A stretch of 64,000 nucleotides of DNA, taken from Planoprotostelium fungivorum (Eukaryota; Evosea; Variosea; Cavosteliida; Cavosteliaceae). The position numbers and the translations under genes are program-made. The notes beneath the pieces are model-generated. The model made no database searches and had not been told where the DNA came from. It saw only the letters and a list, made by a program, of their open reading frames with translations. Shown here piece after piece: positions 1 through 12,800 of the stretch. The stretch is taken from contig MDYQ01000051.1 of the NCBI GenBank assembly GCA_003024175.1, positions 1 to 64,000 on the forward strand, written 5' to 3'. Numbering within the stretch: the stretch's first letter is position 1; every line of letters starts with the position of its first letter.

Positions 1-30
1 GTTTTATTGCTCATCACAGCCGTCGTCCTC

Positions 31-2140
31 TTAAGCTCTGTGTTTCCTGGTTGCGATGATGCCTGCCGCTTCGTATTCTTCATCTTCTTCCTGCACGATA
101 TTTAGAGGATGAGAGTGGTGGTGTGTGTTGTTACCTGAGGGTTCCAGGGTTTGTTGTTGAACCATTTGTAAGTCCAACCACCAGATGAATTGGGCACAAA
201 CAGTCGTGGCGTGTATCCCTGTGTAATCATCAGCACCACTCATCCCGATCCATTAAAAGATGAAAACACGATGACGAGATAGAAACACGACGAAAACATC
301 GTCAACACAAAGAACACGCATGAATCTCGATGATGCTGCCGCAATGATGTCGATGTCCCACCATGTTCTTCTCTGCTCGAATGGCCGCAGCGTCTCTCTG
401 TGCCTGCTCGATGTTGGCCTTCTCATCCGTCGCCAGCTGCTGATCGCCCGCCACGATGGCGTCTGTCACTTTCGACCACAGGGCGTCAGACTCTAAAGCG
501 AACATTGGATTCGGCTTCAACTTTGTGAGCTTCTGGTTGATAAACTCGGGCGTGACTGCCCACAGGATCTGGCCGCACTTTGGATTGTTCGCGTCGGTGA
601 GGTCTATGCGTTGGTCCCATTTTCCGGACAAATTGAAGATGGGCTGCGTACGGTGAGAATATGTGGGTTTAAGGTTTATGACGTGGCACCTGGTTGTTGG
701 AGAGGCGGGAGATCTTTCCTTGGAGGGTGTTGTATTCTCCGAAGAAGGATGGTTTCTGTTTGAAATCGATTTCGGCTTTGAGGCCGCTCTGCTTGCACGT
801 GATGGTGACGAGGCCTGCCAACTCCATGACCAACGTACCGAATAAAAATCCTGATCTACAATCAGCCACTCGAAAGTTTTGATATGAGATTTCGCGGAAG
901 GTCAGATTAAAATCGATTAAAATCGAAATTACCTTTGCCGTATGCAGAGGGGAAAGTGACTTCGTATTCTTCACCGAAACGGATGTGATGGATGGTGATG
1001 CTTCCTTCTAAAATGCTGCCCACAGACGTACCGTAGAATCTGATGACGTCACTCTCATCTTCTTTAGAAGGTGCTCACTTAGAACGGAAGAGAATGGATC
1101 CGTTGGCGACGAGTCCTTCCTTTCTGTTCGAAGCGTAGAAGGCAGAGACGGGAGGGTGATGAGACACCTTTCGACATCGCATGAGATGAGATGGAGATGA
1201 TGGACACACCTGTTCGCCGATGAAGAAGGACTTGCTTTCTGGATGATTCCAAGAGCAGCGGAAAAGCTCTCCTAACACGGGATTGTATGGCTTCTTAACG
1301 CCCTTGGGCTTGAGATAGAAACCGGAGAGGTACCATTTGACCACGCCCACCATCCTCTCGAGTGGATCGTTTATACGTGTCGTCGCCACGAGTAACTGGT
1401 TCATTGAGATGGAATGCAATGTGATATCATCTCACCTCTGAGTGGGTGAGGAAGTCGCTGACTTTCTCGAGCATGGATTTTGGCTCTAAGATGAAAGTGG
1501 GAAGAACGACTCTGGACAGATCCATGCCGATCTTGACCTGTCGTCTGCTCAATACGGGTGCAATGTCATCACTGGGACAGACACCTGTTTGATCAGGGCG
1601 AAGATGAGGGTCTTTGAATCTTGCCCCATCTCTTCTTCGTTTCCATTGGCAGCTGCGGCAACATCTGTCGTTGTTCTCGTATATGGTTGGTAGACCTGAG
1701 AGACAAATGAGATGAAATGTTCAACAGAGAACGAGGGCTCACGGTCTCCTCGTTAGCAAGGGGCTGCTCCTGATATTCCAAAAATTGGGCGGCAGTCATC
1801 CAAACTGCGCCAAAGGAATTGCTGCGTGAGCTCAGTCTCGATGACGAGCGTGATCCTGAGCGGCTGCGATTGCCACTCAGATTGAGTGTCCCTACGTCGG
1901 GCATTTCATCTGTTGAGTAATGTCAAGCCAGATTCGAAGGTGGGAACCAGAACTAATCACCCTTGCTTTTGGAATGAGATCGAAGATGGCGACTCATCTT
2001 TTGCTGTGTTGTTTGAATTTGTTCTCGAGGATTTTGTGTTACACCACGAAAAATCCGGAGAAAATCCGGTGGTGAAGGAGTGAGCCAGTACTTACTTTCG
2101 TCTCCTTTAAGATCCAGCACTCCAATGTCTGGTACCTCGT
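31..2140 (-). CDS. Oxysterol-binding protein-related protein (ORP)
   Basis: This is a lipid-transfer protein of the OSBP/ORP family, which moves sterols or phosphoinositides between membranes. After removing short introns the reading frame contains the family fingerprint EQVSHHPPVSAF, split by an intron just after GEQ (about 1210-1165). It is preceded by the typical block KIGMDLSRVVLPTFILEPKS, a MLEKVSDFLTHSE segment and the NPVLGELFRC segment. The lysine/tryptophan-rich ORP end follows (KWDQRIDLTD, then a WTYKWFNNKPWNPQ exon), closing with an acidic tail and a TAA at 31-33. The N-terminus is low-complexity and Ser/Arg-rich (residues encoded near 1800-1904). An ATG lies at 1902-1904. However, splicing from a strong GTAAGT donor near 2095 to an AG near 1915 joins in frame with an upstream exon carrying a related PDIGVLDLKGD motif, so the true start is probably further up and is uncertain. 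No PH or ankyrin domain is visible, as in the short amoebal ORPs. It is divergent from the next gene. Confidence 0.88.
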
Positions 2141-2288
2141 GTGATGAATATGAATATAACCATCTTCTCCTCTATCGCTTAATCTGAGACTTAGCCTCTG
2201 GCGTGCCCTTTTCAAAGTATGAGATCTACAACTGAAGCTTGGCCTTTTATTTCGGGTCCTGTTCTATTTTCACAGGCTCGCCGATGCA

Positions 2289-5200
2289 ATGACTAATCCG
2301 AGAGAGGATGATGTCGGTGAAGAAGCCAATGTATCAAATAACAATGTAGTCGGGACGATAGACCAGGCAGCCTTAGACGAACTTCTGGAGGCAGGCAACG
2401 CTGGTGCAGATCTATTCAACGATGATCTGTTTGGAGACAACAGTGGCGTAGCTGACGATATTGGGCTGAATAGTAACAACGACATATTCGCAGATGATGC
2501 GGAGGAAGGAGATGATGATGAACTCTTCGATCAACATCCAGTGGCCAAGGGCAGTTTCGAGACGGAAAATGAAGAGATAGACATAGACACGGACGAGTCA
2601 GAGGAGGAGTCACCTGTGGGCAACGATGCGTTAAAGGGGGAGCTATTTCGAGTGGACACGCTGGACCAGGAGAACGACAGCGAATTCTTGAAGAAGTTGG
2701 CAGAGCAAGCCGGAGAATGGGTCAACGATCTGGACTTTCTAGAACGCAACGGCATCTTCGAATCAGACTTTTTCCTCTTAGAGATCTCGAGGCTGAAGAC
2801 TAAATTCCAGTACGACTACGAGAGGGGACAGAACCAGGTCACGCAGGAAGATCTCAAGAGCCGGCCATTAGAGAATCGAAGCCATGAGGAGCTCGTCAAG
2901 TTGGCCGAATTGTATGAGACATACGCCGTAGAATTTGGAGAGAAGTACGAATACGAGTGGGGGAGGGTGCTCATCGAAGGGTCGATGCGATTGAGGAAGA
3001 AAGTCTACCGCGATCTGGTGGACAAAGTGAAGAAGCACAATCTGGCTCTCACGGAAGAAGAGAAAGATCTGGGTGACTTGCAGTTATCACTCGTGCAGAG
3101 AGATTGGGAGGTGAGGTGTATGAAGAGGCACCTCATCTGATCGAATGGATCAGGTGTATATAGACTTCTGCATGTTAGGAGAGCCAGCCACGGACAACAC
3201 TGAGTCTGGTATCCTCAAATCTATGGAGCTGTTCGACAGGGCCTCCGGCCTGACGCCGCCCGACCTGAACGATGCCAAATCACCACAGACGGTCAAACTG
3301 TGGGAGAATCGAGTGTTGAAGGCGCTGCGACTCTTTGAGATCCAGAGGAAGCAGGGTACCGCTTCAGCCGTCGTGGACAACCACCTGAAGCCCTGCCTCC
3401 TCAATATCCCGGCCAAACTCAACCGCAAGAACATCATCCTCGAGCAACTGTGGAACATCATCATGAACATCTTTGATGAAGTGAAGAAGAAGCTGGGTCA
3501 GCAGACGGTGTCCTTCAGACAATTTCTCCTGGACCTCCACCAGATCTTCACGGACAAACTGGGTAACGACGCACTTCCAATGGCCGTGGCCGACGCCTTT
3601 CCGATCTTCCCCGATGTATGCAAGCAGCTATCCATGCTGAGCCTCAATCACAAGGATTACAAGGACTTTTACAAGGCACAAGAATACGCCATCGAGGAAT
3701 TAACTTGTTACCTCGAGATGGATGAAGACGAGCAGGACAATGTCAAAGTGCTGGACGCCTGGGACAGACTTTTCTACTGCGTCAGACACATCAAGACGAA
3801 GGCCTCAGAGCAGTATTTTGTGTTGAAAGACCTCCAAGCTGAGATTTCTATCTACAACAACCACCTGCTGAAGATGAAGATTCAAGAGGAACTGAAGAAC
3901 ATCGCGGGGCACAGAGAAGTCAGGTACATCATGAAATATTCCGAGCAGCTGGCCAGATGCTCTCGCATCTTCTTTGCGAATCAGTACGATGACCTCGGCT
4001 CCATGTTCGATGAGAGCTCTCTGCTGGAGGAGATCCTGATGAACCCCACCGCGTCAGCCGGACCGCTGGAAGAATTGTTCACCGAGCTCTCCGTCCTCTC
4101 TCAATACAACACGGACTTCCAGTTCGAGCAGATGAAAGCCAAGGAGTTTTTCAAAGCGAAGAAGATCATCGAGGACAATCTGAACATCCAGGTACGATGC
4201 ATGTCTGATTCATCACATCTGACGAATCTCAGGGAGTTTTGAACCCACCGAAGATCGCGAGGGGAGAGACGATCGTGCATCCCAAACAGATGCTCAGTTA
4301 TGAGATGCTCATCGATTGTTCCATCGAGTTAGCCAGGAGGTCTCACAAGTCCCCCACTGCCATGGCCTTTCTGAAGCAGGCTCACGATGCACGCCCAATC
4401 TACTTTCCATTCGAAAACAATCGACTGAAGAATCTGTGGGCCGAAATGATTCGATTGAAAGAATTCCAGAAGGTGAATACTTCAGGTAAATTTTCACTGG
4501 CTGAATGCTTGACAGGAAACACTGGAAGGGATGTACAAGAAATTTTCCATAGACAAGCAAAAGATGTTCGAGAGCAAGCTGGCGCGATTGAATCAGCCGC
4601 AGAAGCAAGGGATCGTCATCATGCGCATCAACAAGACGTGGCAGTCTCGTACATTTCGTCTGATGGACAACGTTCTCTACTTCTTCAAGAATTCAAAGGC
4701 CCTGCGTTCGAGAGGTCTCGTCAGTCTCACCGATTTGGACATCGAAGAACAAGTGACACCGGAGGTGACCCATCTGAAGATGTTTTCTATCACAGCTGAC
4801 GCATTCAGATCCTCCGGTTGATTCCAGAAGAGTTTAAAGACAACGCTTTCACTTTGAAAACGAGATGGAGGGAATACGTGGCTTACACCGAAACTTATGA
4901 AGAGAGATCCGATTGGATCAATACGATCCGAGAGAGGAAGGCTCAGGGCATAGATGACAATGCCATCAACATCGAGATAGAGCTGAATCAAGAGCTATTG
5001 GCTAAACATCCTCTCATCTTGGACGTTCTCCTTCATCTGGGTAACTTTTGGGACGTTCACGACTACACCGAGGAGGCGCTGATTTTATTCATCCAAGGTG
5101 AAGTGAATATGATGTGTACATCCAATTGAGATCGTCAGGTCTCGAAATCACTGTACATATGAATCGAGAGGATCTGCTTTTGAGATTTTGGGACCAAGTC

Positions 5201-8200
5201 TACAAGATCATGCTGAAGAGCAAGAACATCTACGAGATATTGGAGTTTATGGAGGAAGAGTACGACAGATGGCTGGCCTTGGGTCTCCCACCGGGTCACG
5301 TTCTCTTGCGCATGATCAAGGGATCTCTCACAAAGATCAAAGGAGAAGAAGATCTGAAGCTGAGGTACATGTACCAGATTCGAAAGTACAAAGAGATATC
5401 GGAGGACATCTTTCCGAGCAGGATCTACTACCTGAACCAGATCTACGCCAAGATGTTCCTCCAGAACGGTTCACTGATGGAGGCCATCTCTCTCACGAAG
5501 GATTCGCTGGAAATGCTGAAGAAACATCTGGAGGTGGATGAGCTCATGTCTTACTACCACGTCAACACTTGGCATCTTCTGGTCGATCTGTACATCACCT
5601 ACTCGAAGGAGAGAGAAAAAGAGGAAGACTACTACGGAGGCAGAGTCATGCTGCAGAGCGCCTTCACAGATTGCCCTCACAAGCTGGATCCTTTCAATCC
5701 CAGGCTCAACAAACTCATCGATGAAATCTATCTACTGTACAATGTCGATCCAGAGACGGCGCCAGACACGCAGACCGCCCTCACCGATACTGCCGCATTC
5801 AGTTGGATGAACAGTTTATACTTGGAGTACGATGAACTGCTCAACAAAGTCTTCCCATCCGAAGCTCTGGCCAACAGAAGCACCGTTTTGAACTACCGCA
5901 AGGCCGTAGACGCAGAAGCCCTGGGGAAGAAGGCAGACGAATTCAGAGACCTCATCCAACGATTTCCGTACATGATGAACTTGTGCACGAAGCTGAGTCA
6001 AGATCTCTTCCTCTCCCATCAATTGGAGCTGGCACTTCACATGAGTAGGCACGCACTTCACGTCATGTGTGCATCCATGGCCACTCGTCACAGAGAGATC
6101 AAACACCAGTGGAGATTTTCGCGCCGGTGCTATCTCGCGCAGCGACACTCCAATTTGGAACTGAAGAAGTTTATCGAAGAGGAAATCGTCATCGCTTCCG
6201 TCTTCCTCAACGAGCTGCACCCTCACATCATCAGCTTGAAGAAGGAGCTACGCAAGCTGGAGAGCAAGATCGCCCTCTACGAGAGATACATCCCGGGCGC
6301 TATCTACTACTCGGCTTACATCGCTATTCTCCTCGTGGCCATCATCTTGCCTCTCAACGGCTGGCCTAGCTTCCTCAACTGGTTCGGAGAGTACAACAGT
6401 GCCTGGATCGTGCTTCTCGTATCCAACATGGACCTCGTCGCTCTATCCATCGCCATGATCTTCCTCACGTGGCCCACCGTACCACCAGATGCCGCACATC
6501 GTGCCAGCAGTATTCTCAGCCGTACAAAGGCCATGCAAGAAGTTGGACTCATGATTGCGGCACACAAGTCCATGGATGCTCTACCAGCGACACTTCGCGC
6601 TGCCCTCCAGATCTTCCCTCCGGAGCAGATCTACGTCACAGATTGTGGAGACAGTGAACAGCCCATCGACGGAACACAAGAAGTGGTGACCAAGATATCG
6701 AACGAGTACAGACACCAGAATTCTCTCGCACCCAATTCGCCGGGCATCAACTACGTGTGGTGCCCCGAGTACAGCCGGCTGCTGTCATTCTGGTATGCCG
6801 CCAAGTACTACTGCAAGTACAAGTACGTCATGACGATCGGAGATCGAGTGCAGCTACCACCGGATATGATCATACCCATGGAGCATTTCAACGACCACCG
6901 AGTCAAATGCATCTCCTTCACAGTGGCCGTGGAGAACACACATTCATACAAGGGAAAGATGATCCTCCTGTCTTTCTTACAAGATTTGGAGAACAAGCTC
7001 GAAGGGTTCATGAAGATGTTCCACAGGTGGAGCGAAGGTGTCGGAGATTTCTCATACTGAACGATCTGCAGTCAGTTTGCCTCTAGCATCAGTCCGAACC
7101 CTCACATTGCTCTGTGGGAGAGGAGAACTTACATGGACGTCATGTGGAAGCACAACACGATCTCACGCGGTGACGAACTTCAGATGGGCCTACTCCTTCA
7201 GAAACTCAACCTGGACTATTCCATCGCCACCTGCGGAAACATCAATATCCCCGTGAGAGTACCGGACCACATCATCTGCAAGGGAGGATTGAACTGCCGC
7301 TGCCACAACGGAAAAGACAAACAAGGCAACATGTTTGGACAGAGGATCAGAGCTTACGATCTCAACATCATGCTCCTCTTCCACTACTTCTCCACGTTGG
7401 TCTTCTACTGGAAGAGAACTGCCTTCTTCACCAAGCCGATCGTTCTCTACGACATGATCAGCTTCATCGTGGATTGGATCAGAATTCCCGTGTGGATCTG
7501 GTGCATGTACATCAACCCAGTCAACTTTATACTCATCAATCTCATTTGGATCTGTATACACGAGGGACTCCTCATGATCTTCTGGATCTGGGTGCTGAGA
7601 AGACGGCCGGACCAGCAGCAACCCTTCTTGATTTACTTCATCTATCCCTTCTATCGAATGATGGTGCTATTCTTCCGATGGCTAGCCGTGTGGTACAACG
7701 TCTTGTACATCTCTCCCTTCTTCAGAGCTAAATTGCCCATCGGTGACAGACAAGATTTACCGTTAGATCCCACCAATTTGAAGACACTGAAGAAATTATC
7801 GGAAGAAGACAACACGAAGAGTGACAGTGTGCCCATTCCTGAATTACTGCTATCGAGGGTGAGTCGAATTTATGGCATGAAGTGGCTCATGAGATCAGGA
7901 CTCGCACGAGTGGGATATCATCATCAAGTTGATCAACAAGGATGCCAGCACGACTCCTCCACTATCTCACTGGTTCTCATCTTGTATCAGTCAAATCGTA
8001 TGGAAGAAAGAGAGTCCCAGAAAACAAGTTCTGTTTGGTTCTACCACCAGGTGAAGCGTGGATGAGAGATCTTTCCACGCTAATCTTTCATCAGGAAGAG
8101 GAAGACCATCTTGGACCGCGTTGACACCTTCTTCTATCCTTACTCTGACAAACCGGACGTACCTCAGTCCATGATCACCATCCTGAACGCAATGAGCTTC

Positions 8201-9706
8201 CTCGCAAGAAGACCGCGATGCTTTGGAAAGCGAACGGAGAGGGCAGGAAGGATCGTCAAGTGGCTGTTCGTGGAAGAGAAATTGGGAGAGTCCGTCAACA
8301 ACGTACCACGCTTGGCCTCTTACCTCAGAGATTTCCAGACCCGATGTGAAAAGGGTATCACTCTTGTGGACTTTGTCAGTCTGATGAAGTCGGTGGTCAT
8401 GCCCAGTCTCCTCTTATTGGGAGTACCACCCGACGCCTTCGCCACCATACTTCACCTGCAGACTGCCTTCGATGGAAAGTGGACCTTGAAGAGCTTATCC
8501 TTCAATTCCAGCCGCTCCGTGGACGAACAGCTCATCATTCGAACCTACTACAACGAATACCTCGGCAAGATTCTCAACAACAATCAATCCTTTGTCATAT
8601 TCGTGCCCGTGCCCACCACGGACGACATGCAGATCGACTTCTTTTCACCTTCTATCACCCACGCTGTCCTCTTATGTGACCCCAACGAGGAGCACATCAT
8701 CATCCAAGGCAGGAGCAACTGCAGCGCGAGAGTCTGCGCGGTGCTTAGACTCTTGAAGCTACCCATGGACAAATTCAAGACGATCTACTTCATCGATGGA
8801 AACAGTCCGCCCATGATCGTGTCGTGGGAGCAGATCTTCACCATCGCCGCCCAGTTCATCAGCGCATCCGAGAGGATCTACCAAGAAGAACTGAAGGCCG
8901 CGAGGAGCCGAAAGAAGAAGAAGAACCACGTCCTGACCAGCTACCGAGACATCGAATCGCAGAAAGAAGCAGAGGCCGAGCAGCTGAAGAAGATCATCTC
9001 GTTCATCACCCAACAGAAGGGAACGATTCCGTTCAACACCGTCACGGCTTCTGGTCTGTGGACCCTTCCAGTCATCGACATCTTGGACTCCCCCATCATC
9101 TTTGTCGATGAAGATGACCGCCAGGTCGACAGCGAAGTCTACTTCGAGCCCTACGCCAACCAATTCAATCTGTCGTACCAGATCAAGACGAGGCCCGCAT
9201 CAGCTCTGAAGAAGAAGATTCTCGTCAACAACATCACCGGTAGGTCTCTGGCTGGCCTCGGCGTCGCCGATTGGAAGGACCAGATGACAGACGTTCAACA
9301 CGATACTGAGGTCGTTGTCATTCGTGCGACACAAAACAAGGAGAGACTGGCCTGGGATTTCCGCCTCATCACGTTCGGCACACAGACCGACGAGATGCAG
9401 GCGGTTCTTGTGGACTATCTCGTTTACACCGATCGCAAGAAGATCAGAATCCAGAAGGAGCACGAAGAAGCCGAACGGAGGATGTTGCTGAGAGCAGATC
9501 AGCTGGCCAATCGACAGAAACACAGAGAGAAGAAGGAGAAGAAGGTGGCTGACCGACCCGTAGCACCACCGAAGATCGAGACGAATAAGGTCGTTGACGA
9601 TTTCAACTTCATGAGCGAGAAGGGCGCCACGACCGCGTTCGATCAAGACGACTTCTTTAAGGATTTTGGAAAACAACCAGCACCACAGCAGGAGGCAGAT
9701 AAATAG
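2289..9706 (+). CDS. Giant PH-domain / GT2-like membrane glycosyltransferase
   Basis: This is one large gene with about eight introns of roughly 41-46 nt, giving a protein of about 2,350 residues. In order: an acidic, Asp/Glu-rich N-terminus (first ~120 residues); a long mainly helical region; a PH-like domain at about residues 725-830 (KQGIVIMRINKTWQSRTFRL, ending in WINTIRE); a second helical region; a first hydrophobic pair (IYYSAYIAILLVAIILPLNG and the WIVLLVSNMDLVALSIAMIF segment); and a glycosyltransferase-like core (LPATLRAAL.IFPPEQIYVTDCGDS, then TIGDRVQLPPD and ISRGDELQMG). Several membrane helices follow (about 7360-7740), then a soluble tail of about 650 residues ending in a Lys/Glu-rich coiled segment. 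The core resembles processive GT2 synthases: a D-containing metal site and an acidic GDE motif before the helices. No clear QxxRW is visible, so substrate and activity are unknown. The ATG at 2289 is the first in frame. The continuity of exons across 7858-8117 argues against two genes. Confidence 0.72.
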
Positions 9707-9857
9707 AAATATGTCTTTGTACTGTCACGCGAGTCTTTCAGCTGATTGTGTTTCTTGACCCCCTCTGATACGGAGACGTAGAAGCCGGTATCAGATATGG
9801 CAATTAGAAGATGGATCAAACAAGTGAAGAGAACATGTGGTTTATCGGCTTCAATTT

Positions 9858-12800
9858 CTACTTCAAGTTGACGATGAACGTGCGGATTTCCATGGGCTGA
9901 ATGAATACGCTCTGTCCATCGAACGCAACCGGTCTGTTCATCATCAGCTCCACATCTTCCTCATCTTCCTCACTTGAAATCGACTCCCGGGCTGTTCGCA
10001 GCCGTCAACCACACCAACTTGTCCACCGCATCGATGGATTGAGTTCCCGTCAGAGTCATCTCTTTCATGTCCTCCCATTCGAATTTCTCTCCCAACCAAC
10101 TCGCAAGGTCAACTTTAACGCCCACAGAGAACCTAGAATGCTCTCCCGCAGCGTAGATGTGCTGCAGACGGAGCAAGAGTCTCTTCTTGTCGGCGTTGTC
10201 GAATCTCCGGAGCGTTAAGAGGTGGATGTTCTCTGGTAGGGCGGACAGGCCAGAGTGGAGTGTACCGACGGTGGTGGTGGGGATGAGAGTTGGCGGGAAC
10301 TGCTGTAGCACCGCCTCGAGTCTCTGTATGCGGGCGGATTCTTCAATGGGGGCCAGACTCAATCTGAAGGTGGTGCGGACGGTCGTCCGATCGTTCAGAA
10401 TCTGTCACGTCTTAGAAGACTTGATGATGATGATGATGATGATGATCGTGATGATCGTGATGACTGATCATGTGATCGATGAATGATGATCATGAAGAGC
10501 ACCTCATCAACTCCCTTTCCATCATCCACCGCACACCTCCGATGCACCATGACTTCCAACTGCCCTCCATTGAGAGACGCCGCACCGTGCGACATGTCAC
10601 TCAGTACGTTCATCTGCAGTCCCTCTCCCTCGTCTCTCATGAACACCCTGCCCCCTTCAATCTCCTCTCATTCTCTCCTCTCACCTCTGTATCATCGGAT
10701 AATAATTGGCACCTTCAGGCTCTGCGTGGCCGGGAGAGAAGACTCTCTTCATGATTTCGAGGCCGTTGTCGTCGGTATAGAAGGTACCCTCGTTAGACAT
10801 GCTCGTGTTGAATCGCAATATGATGTCCTTGCCTTGCTCCGGAATCGGTCCCACCTGACGTTTGTTCTCAGACCCGGAAATTGGACAGAGTTCACCTGAC
10901 AGACGAGCTCGGTGTAAGACAGGTTGTACGGATGCTTGTACTCTATAAAAGTCCATCCCAGGTAATCTGCACCGTGGCGTTGCTGTACCTGAATGCCACG
11001 TCATCGATATGAAATTTCCGCGGTTTTTTTCTACCTCGCGGACGAAGGGTCCGTCTACAACGGTGGTCGTCATCACTTGAGATAGAGAATTTACGATGGG
11101 TGGGGGTACAGATAGGGTCAAGTAATTGTAACTGATGTCTCCTTGCACCGATGCGTCGCGTCTGATCGCGTCATCATCGTGATCATCATGTGGTCTCACC
11201 TCAGGAGGCCTCTCAGCTGACGAGATGGACAAGTGTCATCCACTGCGATGTCAATGTAACCGGTGGAGGAAGAGGAGACGGGGGTCATCCAGATCTGTCC
11301 AGCGTGCAGGCCGTTAAGGTCGACATTTTCATCGGAACTTGCTCTACCAGCACAGAATACTTCGTTGGTGATGGATGAAGAGTGACATCCTCCCTCTACA
11401 ACAGCGTAGATGACTTGAATCTGAGATTGTATGAGATTTTCCTGCGAATAAAAGTGGAAGAAAATGAAATAGCACCGTGTTGCCACCCCACTGGGCAGGT
11501 TGTAGACGGACTCGAACGTTGTCGACGTCGACACTGACGATGACCACTTTCACTTGAGAATAAGTACCACTGTTGGCAGACACCACCACCACTGGTACCT
11601 TTGTGAAGGTCTGGTTGAACCGAATGGTCAACTGCGACGGTCGGTACGCATTCCCAGGGAAGATTACGCACCGGTACGTCCTTTACGTTCGGATCCCTGG
11701 GAACCTCGATGGATCCTACCTCTGTGATCACGTGATCGAACCCTTCTTTGAAGCTATCAGATTTCACTTGTGCCGTATCCATCGAATATCCCGGTCCCTG
11801 TTGACAGAAATTCTCTCGATTCATCTTGCTGGCTAAATAGACAGACCAACCACCACTGTCTTCTCTCCTGGCCGGCCTGAAGATGTAAGCACCTGTCTCG
11901 TGTCAGTGTCACACGCCGCACGTCAATTGTCACCGTCAGATTGCGAGCCTCCAATCTCGGACAAGTATTCCGCGTATTCCATCGTGACTTGAACTTTCTT
12001 CTCGCTGTCTCTCAGTTGTATCTCTCTCAGTCTATCCTCTGAATCAAAGTGGAAGGATGATATACCGTTGTGCAACTCTTCGATCTTATCTGTGATCTGT
12101 TTTCGTGTGAGAATAGACAAACGTATGCTATATTTAGATGAAAATAGAGGGGAAGAGAGATGGTGTGGACCTTGACGTGCTTGGGTGGTTCGTTCTTGAA
12201 GTCGATGGTGTAGGTGTTGGTGGTGAGGGGAGGGATGTCGACGAAGAAATAGAGGCGAAATTTCTTTCCTTGAGTGAACACGGGAGCTGGGTTGACCTGA
12301 AAAAGAGTGAGGTTAAACGAAATAAAATGAAATAAAACGAAACGAAATCACACCTGAGAGGGTACAACTTTTCCCTTGTGATCTTTCACTCTGGCGTCTG
12401 GAAAATCGATCTCCATCGAAACAAACTCTTTCCTCCTCCAAGCGAGAGCGTTATTCACCGCGTAATTGACTCCATTACCGTGAGTACGGTTGAACTGTTT
12501 GTCCAATGTGGCCGACAGCGTCTTCGTTGTAGATTCGACTCCCACGTCTAGATTTCTGATGTAGTCACGAACGGTATCTTCGTTCTCCGTGCCGGTCACT
12601 GTACAACTTCAGCTCCACGAGATTTCACGGAAATTTCACCAGCATCGTGATGAGTGGCTACCGCCGCGGCGTCACGTAATGGAGCTATATTTAGATCCGC
12701 AGCTTCATAGTCTGTCGTCTCGTTGAAACGAGAGAGAGATAGGATGGACTCTGCCGAGGCCAACAGAGCGTCACACTCTCTCAGATACTTCTTAAACGAA

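Noticed and set aside
10483-10899. Plus-strand open frames rich in Ser/His
   Set aside because: They lie antisense to confirmed alpha-mannosidase exons and TGATCA-rich introns, and have no domain or splice support.
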